In this document: in pieces, positions 1 to 8,900 of the stretch | How the letters are laid out: each line of letters begins with the position of its first letter | How positions within the stretch are numbered: the first letter of the stretch is position 1 | Origin: Plesiocystis pacifica SIR-1 | GTDB taxonomy: Bacteria; Myxococcota_A; Polyangia; Nannocystales; Nannocystaceae | Length of the DNA stretch: 64,000 bases | NCBI RefSeq assembly: GCF_000170895.1 | Contig: NZ_ABCS01000006.1 | Span: forward strand, 1 to 64,000 | Direction: 5' to 3' | The notes under the pieces: model-generated | Database searches by the model: none | What the model saw: only the letters and a program-made list of their open reading frames with translations | Told to the model about the DNA's origin: nothing | Program-made: the position numbers and the translations under genes

Positions 1-527
1 AGGACGAGGCCGCCGAGCTGCGCGCGGACCCGAGGATCGGGCGCGTCGGCCAGGAGCGCGAGGGAGCGCGCGACCAGGTCGGGCGCCCCCCGCTCGGCCC
101 ACCACGGCAGCTGCCCCGTCCACGCGTAGACCTCGACGATCTCCCAGGCCGAAGCCAGCGCCGAGCCAGACCGGGCCAGCGCCGCGGCCGAGCCCTCCCC
201 CGCCGACGCCCGCTCGGCCCGCTCGCGCGCGGCGGCGTCGCCCAGGGCGCGGCGCAGCGCCGCCTCGAAGGCGCGAACGAAGGCCGCCTCGAAGCCCGCC
301 TCGGGCAGCCGACCCAGGTCCAGCTCCAGGCGATCGATGCGCAGCCGCTGCCCCTCGCTCGCCTCGCTGGCCACGCGATCGATGACCCCGCGGAGCTGGC
401 GACGGACGAGCTGAGACACGGCCTCTTGCAAGGCCTGGCCCCGGGCCTGCGCCCGGGCCGGCGCGCCCCCCGTGACCTCCAGCTCGACCTCGAGCTGGGC
501 GATGCGATGGCGAGACGACTCAGACAC
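1..527 (-). CDS. eCIS tape-measure protein (Pvc14-like), N-terminal part
   Basis: This gene starts at a GTG (527) 13 bases after the stop of the upstream baseplate gene and runs off the window at base 1, so only about 175 codons are visible. The N-terminus reads HRIAQLEVELEV and then, near residue 60, RIDRLELDLGRLP. That RxDxLELDLG signature is typical of contractile injection system tape-measure proteins, which set tube length and occupy the tube lumen during assembly. The rest of the visible part is Ala/Arg-rich and helical. Its place directly after the Pvc12-like gene matches the usual eCIS order. The start is inferred because no ATG fits better. Family identity is likely; total length is unknown. 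Confidence 0.8.
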   Translation of the reverse strand, partial: MSESSRHRIAQLEVELEVTGGAPARAQARGQALQEAVSQLVRRQLRGVIDRVASEASEGQRLRIDRLELDLGRLPEAGFEAAFVRAFEAALRRALGDAAARERAERASAGEGSAAALARSGSALASAWEIVEVYAWTGQLPWWAERGAPDLVARSLALLADAPDPRVRAQLGGLV

Positions 528-540
528 GGCGACGGCGAGC

Positions 541-3500
541 TCAGGCGCCGGCGGGGGTGACCTCGAGGCGGACCGGGATCCACTGCTCGACGACGATGGG
601 GTCATCGGCCACGGGGCGCGTCGAGACGAACAGGTCCGTCGACGCGCTCAGGCCCTCGGCCTTCAGGGCCAGGTCCTCCCCGTCGCCGTCGGCGGCCTCG
701 GTCAGCGCCTCGCCCAGGCTGTCGAAGAGCTGGTAGCGGTCGCCGGCCACGGACGCGACGACGGTGACCACCGCGGTCTGGCCCGCCTGGATCGGCGGCG
801 TGTCGAGCTCGGGGACGGCCACGACGCGCGCGCGTCCTTCGAGGTCCACGCTGACCTCGGTGATCGCCCGGCTGGCGACGACCTTCCAGCGCGTCCCGTC
901 GAGGGCCCCGCTCACGTCGAGCACCGGCGTGGCCGCGGCCAGCTTGGCCAGGTCGCCGCTGACCCCCGGAACCCCCACGTCGCGCGCGATGACCAGGTCG
1001 CCGCCGACGCGCAGCTGCCCGACGCCGTGGTTGAGGGTCGCGTTCTCTTCGTCGCGCTGGTGGAAGAAGGCCTTTTGGCTGACCGTGGCCTTGCCCCCGG
1101 TCTTGACCAGCTCGTAGAACACCCCGCCCTCGCCGCCGAACAGCTCGACGGTCGGGGCCTCGCTCCGGACCACGCGCAGCACCAGGGAGGGCTTGGGGTT
1201 GGGGCGCACGAGCACGGCCTGGGCCTGCTTCAGCTGCACCTGGGTATCGCGCAGGCCCTTGCTGGGCGCGTCGAGGGGCCCGAGCTGGTGGGTCTTGAGC
1301 GCCCGCACGATGTAGGTCTGCCCGTGGTCGATGGCGTGCGTGAAGCTCAGCGTCTTGCCGTTGCCGTGGTTGAGCTGGCCCATGTCGACCATGCGCGGGA
1401 CGGCGGTCCAGTGCTCGGCGTAGGGCGGGCGCGAGACCTGGACCTCGCGCTTGCCGCCCACGCTGACGGGCACGGTGTCGGCCTTGGCCGGATCGCCCAG
1501 GTAGTAGTCGAGCTCGAAGGTCGGCCGGTGGTGGACCCGGTAGCGCGCGCTGTGCTGGCTCTTGGCCACCTTGAGCGTCGCCGAGGCGCCGTAGTGGATC
1601 AGCCCCGCGCCCACCTGCACGGCGACGTTGGGGTTGGCCCGGACGCGCAGGGGCAAGACGATGTCGAGCAGGCCCGTGCGCGCCTCCTCCTCGCCGGCCT
1701 CGAGCGGCTTGCGGGCGAGCACGCGCAGGTCCACGTCCTCGTCGAAGGCCACGGAGCTCAGCGCGATGGTCTCGGCCGTGCCCACGACCTCGGCCTCCGA
1801 CAGCACCCGGTCGTGGTCGGCGTGGTCGACCAGGGAGTAGAGCACGCCCTCTTGGCTCTCGTAGATCTCGACCTGAACCGTCGCCCCCCAGAACACCACG
1901 CGCGCGTCGGTGGACTTGGGGTTGTCGATGGTGGTGTCGAGCAAGGGCGCGACGATGGCCGCGTCGAGGGTCGGGTCCACGCCCTCCTTGAGGGTGACCT
2001 CGGTGTGCAGCCAGGCCGCCCGCGCGCCGGTCTTGGTGAACAGCCCGGCGGGCTTGACCGCTTGAATCTTGTAGCTGAGGTCCTCGAGCACGACCGGCGT
2101 GGTCAGCCCCATGGGCCCGCCGTCGCCGACGAGCTCGAAGCCCTGCTTGCCGCTCTTGACCGGCTCGCCCGTGCGCCCGTCACACAGCACGTAGCGCACG
2201 CCCGCCTGGGTGTAGCCGAGCTGGATCTGCGTCGAGGTGTCGGCCGGGATGATCAGCAGCTCGGGCAGGGGGATGTCGCGCAGGGGGTAGGTGCCGCCCA
2301 GGCCCAGGTGCTCGACGACGCGGTCGCGAGCGTCGCGCAGGCGCAGCTGGACGTCGAGGGCCCGGGCCTCGTCGGCGCCCGTGCCCAGGGCGCGGAGCCG
2401 CCGGTAGTCGGCGAGGGTGTCGCGGAAGGCCCGGTAGTCCCGGCTGAAGTTCGACCAGTCCTTGGACTTGGCCTCGTCCGTCAGCCACAGCGCGGTGACC
2501 TCGATGTGCGCCGGGGCGTGCTCGATGATCAGCGCCTCCACGCGCTGGCCGTAGATCTGCCGCCCGCGCTTGGACTTGCCCTGGGCGCCGCCGTTGAGCA
2601 CGACGGTCAGCTGCAGCGAGTAGGGGTCGCCGCGCTCGACGTCGACGAGCAGCGGCACGGACTCCTCGCCCTCGCGGCCCTGCTGGTTGCGGTCCTCGTC
2701 GATGGGCCGGAGCAGGGCGTGCTCGACGACCACGAAGGCCTCGGAGCCGTCGCCGTGCTCGTCGAGGCCGAGCTCGAGGCGCAGGCGATCGACGAGGCCC
2801 GAGACCGAGCGCGGCTCGAACACGTCGCAGCCCGAGCCGCGGCGCGAGGACAGGCGCGGGAAGTGGCGCAGGAAGGCCAGCTTGCGCCGGATGTCGGCCA
2901 GGGTCCGCTCCTCGGCGGCCATGCCCAGGTCCATGTCGACCTCGTCGAGCTGCTCGGCGTAGCGGGCGAGCAGGTGGCCCAAAAAGCGGGCGCGTCGCTC
3001 GAGCGAGCCCAGGTCGTCGACGGCGGTGTCGACCACCGCGCGCTCGAGCCAGGCCTGGTGCGCCTCGGGGGTCCCGTCGCGCAGGCGGTCGAGCTCGATG
3101 ACCTCGTCGGTGACGACCTGGCCAAAGTAGGTCTGCGGCGCCTCGCCGAAGTGCGAGAACAGCTCGCGGGCGTGGGCCAGCTGCGAGAAGCTGTTGGCCA
3201 GGAGCTGGTCAAAGAGCAGCACGTAGGCCTGGAGCTGCTTGGCCTGGCCGTGGCGCGCGGGCGAGGCCGAGGGCGGCAGGCCGAAGGGGCCCACGCCGTA
3301 GGTCAGCGGGAAGTGCTCGAGCACCGAGTGGTAGCGGCCCAGGTCGCGGTCGCGGCCCTCGACCACGCAGCGATCGCGCTCGGCCAGCGGCAGCACGGGC
3401 TCGAGCTTCTCGGCGCGGGCGGCCGCGAGGGCCTTGTGGTTCGCGTCGCTGTCCAGGGGCAGGGGCAGGCCGTCGCGCAGCAGGGTGATCGACGAGCTCG

Positions 3501-4467
3501 GGGCCAGGGTCGGGATGGCGTCCTCGGTCACCTCGAGGGCCCAGCGCTCGCCCTTGCCGTTGGCCGACTTGGCCAGGGTCACCCGCCGGACCGCGCGCAC
3601 GTCGGGCACGTCGGCGATGACCCGGATGATGTCCGAGGCGTAGACCTCCCGCCGACGCCCGCGGGACGCCAGCATCGCGTCGCACAAAAAGCCGCGCTCG
3701 AGCACGGGGCCGTCGAACAGCTCCTCGCCGTGGGCGTCGCAGCGCTTGGCGCCCTGGCTCATGTCCTCGAAGCCGACCCGCGGCGCGAAGTAGGCCTCGA
3801 TGTTGGCGATGATGTCGCCGAGGATCTGGTGCCCCGCGCGGCCGCCCTCGACCTCGATGGAGGCCTCGATCCAGATCGGCTGGCTGCGCAGGATCTCGAC
3901 GGAGATGTCCTCCGCCAGGGGCCGGTTGGCGTGCAGCCGAGCCAGGGAGCTCGCCCGGGCTTGCTCGCTGCTCAGCTGCCCCGCGGGCAGCCACACCCGA
4001 TGCAGCCCGCGCATGACCACCGCGCCGTCCTCGACCGCGCTCGGGTCCGGGCCGAGGTGGATCTCCCCGCTCGACTCGTGGAAGAAGAAGGCGCACTCGG
4101 GCTTGCCGGCCTCGATCCACGCGTTGCTGCCCCCGCCCGCGTCCATGGCCAGCTTGCGCAGGTCCAAGGTCGTGACCGGGGCGCAGCTGAGCACCGTCGA
4201 CGCGCTCGGCAAGCTCGCGTGGGCGTCGTAGCCCCCGCCCGCGAGCAGGTCGGGCATGGAGAAGTTGATCCGGTAGGCCAGATCGGTGATCGCGTAGCAG
4301 ACCTGCTCGAGGATCGTGATGCCCGGGTCGTGGCTGTTGAAGTCCGTCCACTGCCCGCCCGCGAGCTCGCCGAGCAGACGCAGGCCCTCGGCGCGCAGGG
4401 CCGCGTAGTCCATCGCGGAGTGCGGGAAGGGGCCGGTGTCGACGGTCTCGGACGAAGAGTTGGCCAT
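541..4467 (-). CDS. eCIS baseplate wedge protein, Pvc12/Afp12-like
   Basis: This 1308-residue protein has the N-terminal block expected of the Pvc12/Afp12 baseplate component, with FNSHDPGITILEQVCYAITDLAYR around residues 43-66. Such proteins form the outer part of the injection baseplate. The first half also carries the long helical segment common in this family (about 380-560). The second half, from about residue 640, looks like a string of beta-rich modules of roughly 100 residues, each containing a YxL or YSLV type turn (for example VLYSLVDHAD and VFYELVKTG). That tail makes it long for the family and may decorate the baseplate. The start ATG (4467) is 56 bases downstream of the fibre stop. 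The gene is followed closely by the tape measure. Confidence 0.78.
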   Translation of the reverse strand: MANSSSETVDTGPFPHSAMDYAALRAEGLRLLGELAGGQWTDFNSHDPGITILEQVCYAITDLAYRINFSMPDLLAGGGYDAHASLPSASTVLSCAPVTTLDLRKLAMDAGGGSNAWIEAGKPECAFFFHESSGEIHLGPDPSAVEDGAVVMRGLHRVWLPAGQLSSEQARASSLARLHANRPLAEDISVEILRSQPIWIEASIEVEGGRAGHQILGDIIANIEAYFAPRVGFEDMSQGAKRCDAHGEELFDGPVLERGFLCDAMLASRGRRREVYASDIIRVIADVPDVRAVRRVTLAKSANGKGERWALEVTEDAIPTLAPSSSITLLRDGLPLPLDSDANHKALAAARAEKLEPVLPLAERDRCVVEGRDRDLGRYHSVLEHFPLTYGVGPFGLPPSASPARHGQAKQLQAYVLLFDQLLANSFSQLAHARELFSHFGEAPQTYFGQVVTDEVIELDRLRDGTPEAHQAWLERAVVDTAVDDLGSLERRARFLGHLLARYAEQLDEVDMDLGMAAEERTLADIRRKLAFLRHFPRLSSRRGSGCDVFEPRSVSGLVDRLRLELGLDEHGDGSEAFVVVEHALLRPIDEDRNQQGREGEESVPLLVDVERGDPYSLQLTVVLNGGAQGKSKRGRQIYGQRVEALIIEHAPAHIEVTALWLTDEAKSKDWSNFSRDYRAFRDTLADYRRLRALGTGADEARALDVQLRLRDARDRVVEHLGLGGTYPLRDIPLPELLIIPADTSTQIQLGYTQAGVRYVLCDGRTGEPVKSGKQGFELVGDGGPMGLTTPVVLEDLSYKIQAVKPAGLFTKTGARAAWLHTEVTLKEGVDPTLDAAIVAPLLDTTIDNPKSTDARVVFWGATVQVEIYESQEGVLYSLVDHADHDRVLSEAEVVGTAETIALSSVAFDEDVDLRVLARKPLEAGEEEARTGLLDIVLPLRVRANPNVAVQVGAGLIHYGASATLKVAKSQHSARYRVHHRPTFELDYYLGDPAKADTVPVSVGGKREVQVSRPPYAEHWTAVPRMVDMGQLNHGNGKTLSFTHAIDHGQTYIVRALKTHQLGPLDAPSKGLRDTQVQLKQAQAVLVRPNPKPSLVLRVVRSEAPTVELFGGEGGVFYELVKTGGKATVSQKAFFHQRDEENATLNHGVGQLRVGGDLVIARDVGVPGVSGDLAKLAAATPVLDVSGALDGTRWKVVASRAITEVSVDLEGRARVVAVPELDTPPIQAGQTAVVTVVASVAGDRYQLFDSLGEALTEAADGDGEDLALKAEGLSASTDLFVSTRPVADDPIVVEQWIPVRLEVTPAGA

Positions 4468-4523
4468 GGCGGAGCAGGCGGTGCGGGGAGGAGCAGGACT
4501 TCAGCGGTTGGGAGCGGCTGGGC

Positions 4524-5957
4524 TCAGCCCTTGTGCCGGCCCGTGCTTCCCTTGGAGTTGAAGTACCAGTAGGGCGCCTTGTAGTTGCGGTCCTGGTAGA
4601 ACTGGATGCGGTCGTGGTCGATCGACAGGCGCATGATCGTCAGGTTGCCGCGCTTGAAGATGAGGTGGTTGCCGTCCTCGACGATGCGCCAGTTGCCGAT
4701 CCCGACCACGGTGCCGCAGTAGAGGCCCCGGCTCGCGTGCAGGTTGCCGTTGTTGGTGTCGAAGTGGAACTTGCGTTCGTCGTTCTTTTGGCCGCTGTCG
4801 CGGATGTAGAAGTTGTCGTCGACGGTCAGCCAGGCCTGGCCGGCCTTGCGGTAGAGCACGCCGTCGGCGTCGATGTGGCTGCCGCGATCGCCGGCGCCGA
4901 AGTGGAAGCAGTTCTTGGTCTCGACGTGGCCGTTGTTGTGGATGCGCAGGCCCCAGTTGTCGCCGTCTTTGGGCTTGCGGTAGTAGACCCAGCCGTCGAC
5001 GGTCATCCAGTTCTCGTTGCCCTTGCGGTACCACGCGCCGTCGTAGTCCATGTGGTTCGAGCGGTTGCCCTCACCCACGGACAGGCCCTGCTTGGTGCGC
5101 AGCTCGCCGTTGGAGCCCAGGGCGATGCCCCAGGTGTCGCCGTCGTTGGGCTTGCGCAGCAGCAGCCAGTCCGCGAGGGTCATGTAGACCTGGTTGCCCT
5201 TGCGGTAGTAGGAGCCGTCGGTGTTCTCGTGCCCGCCGCGCTGGCCGTTGTGGATCAGGCCCTCCTTGACGTAGAGGGCCTTGTTGGCCTGGAGGTTGTT
5301 GCGGACCAGCGCCTCGCCGTTGACGTCGAGGGCCTTGCTGGGGTTGACGCCCACGCCCAGGCTGCCGCCCTCGAGCATGAGCTGGGTGTTGCTCGTCGCC
5401 GACAGGCGCAGGCCGAAGTTGGGGTTGTCGAGGTCGCCGTGGGTGAAGTCGATGTGCGGGCGGCCGCCCTTGCCGTCGGTGTTGCGCGCGACGATCTCGA
5501 TGCCGGCCCAGTAGGTGTCGGACACGACCTTGAGCCGGCGGTAGTTGCCGCCCTCGATGCGCACGTCGCCGCCGTGGACCGTCAGCTTGTCCGTGGGCTT
5601 GGTCGTGCCCACGCCGAGCTTGCCGTCGGCGGCGAGGAACAGCCGGTTGCTGCCGTCGGGGGCGTCGAAGCCCAGGCCCCGGGCCGCGGTGTTCTTGTTG
5701 CCGGGGTTGGTCCGCGGCATCAGGCTCACGGTCCAGCTGGGCTGCTGCGCCGGGTAGTTCTCGTAGAGCCGGAGCACGCGCTTTTGGTCGCCCGGCGCCG
5801 CGACCACGCTCAGGGGCTCGTCGCCGAGCTTGAACACGCCGTCGTCGGCCTGGTTGAGCTGCCCGTCGATCAGGTCGGAAAAGTTCGACTCGGTCGGGAT
5901 CGCGTTCTTGACGAAGTAGGCTTTGAGCTCGCTGCGGTTTTTGGTGTCGATGGCCAT
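4524..5957 (-). CDS. Probable eCIS tail fibre / receptor-binding protein with 59-residue repeats
   Basis: This is a 477-residue protein with a short N-terminal anchor-like block (KNRSELKAYFVKNAIPTESN, residues 6-25, resembling the N-termini of phage and eCIS fibres). A glycine-rich beta region follows (about 95-220) containing GKLGVGTTKPTDKLTV and GSLGVGVNPSKALDV, typical of beta-helical fibre shafts. Residues 247 to about 400 hold three repeats starting DGSYYRKGN (247), DGAWYRKGN (306) and DGVLYRKAG (365), spaced exactly 59 residues apart. Its position between the Pvc11- and Pvc12-like genes fits a Pvc13-type fibre. I infer target recognition from architecture and position; no known receptor-binding domain is recognisable. 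Confidence 0.65.
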   Translation of the reverse strand: MAIDTKNRSELKAYFVKNAIPTESNFSDLIDGQLNQADDGVFKLGDEPLSVVAAPGDQKRVLRLYENYPAQQPSWTVSLMPRTNPGNKNTAARGLGFDAPDGSNRLFLAADGKLGVGTTKPTDKLTVHGGDVRIEGGNYRRLKVVSDTYWAGIEIVARNTDGKGGRPHIDFTHGDLDNPNFGLRLSATSNTQLMLEGGSLGVGVNPSKALDVNGEALVRNNLQANKALYVKEGLIHNGQRGGHENTDGSYYRKGNQVYMTLADWLLLRKPNDGDTWGIALGSNGELRTKQGLSVGEGNRSNHMDYDGAWYRKGNENWMTVDGWVYYRKPKDGDNWGLRIHNNGHVETKNCFHFGAGDRGSHIDADGVLYRKAGQAWLTVDDNFYIRDSGQKNDERKFHFDTNNGNLHASRGLYCGTVVGIGNWRIVEDGNHLIFKRGNLTIMRLSIDHDRIQFYQDRNYKAPYWYFNSKGSTGRHKG

Positions 5958-5977
5958 GTCGAAAGTCCCGGGGTGAA

Positions 5978-8900
5978 TCAGCCCACGATGAAGTCGAGCT
6001 CAACCTTCATGTACTCGAGGCCGGTGAAGGCCTCTTGCTGGTAGCGCTCGGTGATGATGTCGATCTGGTGGTCACGGGCGGCGACGAGGATCTGATCGTC
6101 CCGTTCGCCGCCCACGTAGTAGCCCTCGCCGCTGCTCGAGAACAGGTCGGGGGCCATGGAGAAGTCGATGCCGTCGAGGCTGGTGAACAGCTTCAGCTCG
6201 GCGACGTAGTCGACGTAGTCGCGCCGATCCACGTAGTCGATGATGCTGTTGGCGTAGATGCGCCCGCCGATGCTCAGCTCGGCCCCGTCGTCGTAGGCCC
6301 AGGGCGAGAGCAGGCGCTTGATGTCCTCGTTGAGCTGGCGCGAGGCCCAGCCCTCGTCGATGCCCTCGTTGAAGCGCACGCCCAGGCGGACCATGACGGC
6401 GACGTACTCGGGGTTGGTGACCGAGACCTCGACGTGGTCGGGGGCGTGGGCGCGCAGGTACTCCTGGATCTCGGCCAGGTGGCTCGACGGCGCCTTGGGC
6501 TCGAAGGGGTCGCGGGGCAGCTGGGCGCGGATGTCGGGCACGACCACGACGCGGACCTTGCCGGCCCCGCCCTGACCCGAAGCCCCCGCGCTCGCGCGCA
6601 GGCACTTGGCCTTGTAGACCGTGGCGAAGCGCTCGAGCACGAGCTGCTCGTAGTCCCAGGGGGTCAGCGCGCGCTGCTTGTGGCGCAGGCGCTCGCTGAC
6701 CCGGACGCGGAAGTTCGAGGCCTCCTCGGTGGGTCGGCCGCCGAAGGAGGTGTAGGGCTGGATGACCTTGGCCACGGACGAGTTGGGCCGAATCAGCCGA
6801 TCGAGGCTCTCGGCGGCCAGCGGCGTCTCGTAGTGGTCGGCGGCGTTGCCCCGGTCGTCGAACACCGCCTCGAGGGCCTGGGTGTGGATCGCCAGGGTGT
6901 CGCAGGCCGCGTCGGGGTCGCGGGCGATGCTCGCCCGCAGCCAGTAGGCGGTCTTGGGCAGCTGCTCGCTGGGCTCGACGGGGTCGAGGTCGAACTCGAG
7001 CAGGCCCGAGTTGATCAGCCCGCGGGTCGCGTCGAGGCGCAGGCGGCCGTCGTGGAGGCTGACCCACTCGTCGCCGTCGAGCACGCTCCAGCGCACCGGC
7101 GCGCCCTCGACGTCCGGGTCGGCGCTGCCCTCGGCGACCTGCACGAGCAGCGACAGGCGCTGGCTCGGGCTCAGGTCGGCCAGGCCGATGTAGAGCTCGC
7201 CGGCGTTGGAGTAGTCCGGCAGGGCCCGCGGGCCGCGATCGCCGAGCTCGGTGACCTCGACCTCGGGCGCGGGGCACTGGCCGAAGGGGTGCACGTGGAT
7301 CAGCTGGTCGTCCCCGGTCACGCCCAGCTCGGCGCCGCCGTCGTAGCGCAGCTCGAGGGCCGCCGTGTAGCCGGCCCGGATGCGCTTGATCTTGGGCGTG
7401 TAGGGGGCGGGCACCTCGTACTTGGCCGTCGCGCCCTCGCCGGTCAGGTCGACGCCCTTGGCGATGGCCGCGGCCATCTCCCGGCCCTTGCGCGCGGCCA
7501 GGGTCGAGTAGTCGCGGTGGCCAAAGTCGCCGTCGAGCTCGAGGTAGAAGTAGCGCGGGTCGTAGCGCAGGTCGCCGCGCTCGGGCACGTCCGTGCGCGC
7601 GTAATAGTCGAAGGCCGAGTTGGCCGTGGCCAGCTTGCCCGGCAGGTCGCCGATGGTGATCCTGCGCAGGCTGTCCGTGCCCACCGGCGTCTGGTCGACG
7701 GTCTTGGCGAACAGCTGGATCTGCTGAAAGGACACCTCGAGGGCCTGGTTGACCAGGCCGAAGGAGGCCTTGAAGTCGCCGTAGCCGGTGATCGCCGGGT
7801 AGTTGGTGTAGTGGGTGAGGAGGTTGTCGGGCAGACCCATCCACTCGATGGACATGCGCAGCTGCTCGAGGCGACCGAGCACGAGCTCCGGGTGGCTGAA
7901 GTACAAGCGCGCGCCGGGGACGGGGTCGCGGCCGAAGGGCTCGAAGGGCTTCTTGGCGTCGACCTTGCGCTCGTCGGTGCGCAGGCGCAGGCCGTCGAGC
8001 TCCTCCACGGACACGCGCAGGTGCAGGGCGTTCAGGTGCGCGCCGCTGAAGGCCTCGTAGGCCGCGCGGTAAGACAGGGTGTCCGAGTCCCACAGCTGGC
8101 GCAGCATCATGCGCAGCGTCGGCCAGCGCTCGCCCTTGGCCTCGACGTCGGTCTTCAGGGGCGCGAAGGGATCGACGGTCTCGTCGACCTCGATGGTCAG
8201 CTGCAGCGCCGGCCGATCCTCGTCGGGCTCGCGCAGGACCCCGGCGAGGCTGTAGTAGTCGTCGTTGGGCGCGCCGCCGACCACCTTGGCGTCGACGATC
8301 TCGACGTCGACCCAGGCCTTCTCCGTGCTCACCTGCATGCGCAGGGCGTCCTCGGCCAGGGCCGCCTCGATCCGGGCCTCGTCGAAGCCCTCGGTCTCGA
8401 AGCCCATGGTGACCACGACCCGGCGCTGGCCCGAGCGCAGGGCGAGCAGCGGCGAGCGCAGGGCCGTGCCGAGCAGCGGCTCGGGGACCACGTCCTCGGT
8501 GGCGTCCGGGGCCCGCTGGCCAAAGGTCAGCCAGCGCGGTACGTCCAGGCCGCTGTCGACGAGGAGCTCGGTGGCGTCCTCGTGGGCGTAGAGGTTGCGC
8601 CACGACAACAGCTCGACGCTGCCGATGACCAGGCCCGTGCGCTGGCGCCAGGCCAGCTCGAGGATGCGGTCGACGTCGTCCCAGGTCAGCAGCTGGGGCA
8701 CGTCGGGGTCGGCGAGCTGGCCGTGGAAGCGGTCGAGGGCCTCGACCTGGCTGGGGTCCACGAGCGAGCCGAAGCGCGCGAGCAGGGCCGGCCACGCGGT
8801 GTCCTCCTCGGCGATGTCGAGCACGAAGCGGCCCGAGGCCAGCAGCCCGTCCATCTCGGCCATGTCCTCGCGGGCGGCCTCGATGGCGTCGCGGCGCTTG

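Noticed and set aside
472..4572. Long plus-strand frame opposite the Pvc12-like gene
   Set aside because: High-GC shadow: its product is low-complexity (repeated DGV, DLGG, VARR patterns), while the minus strand encodes recognisable eCIS motifs in the same bases.
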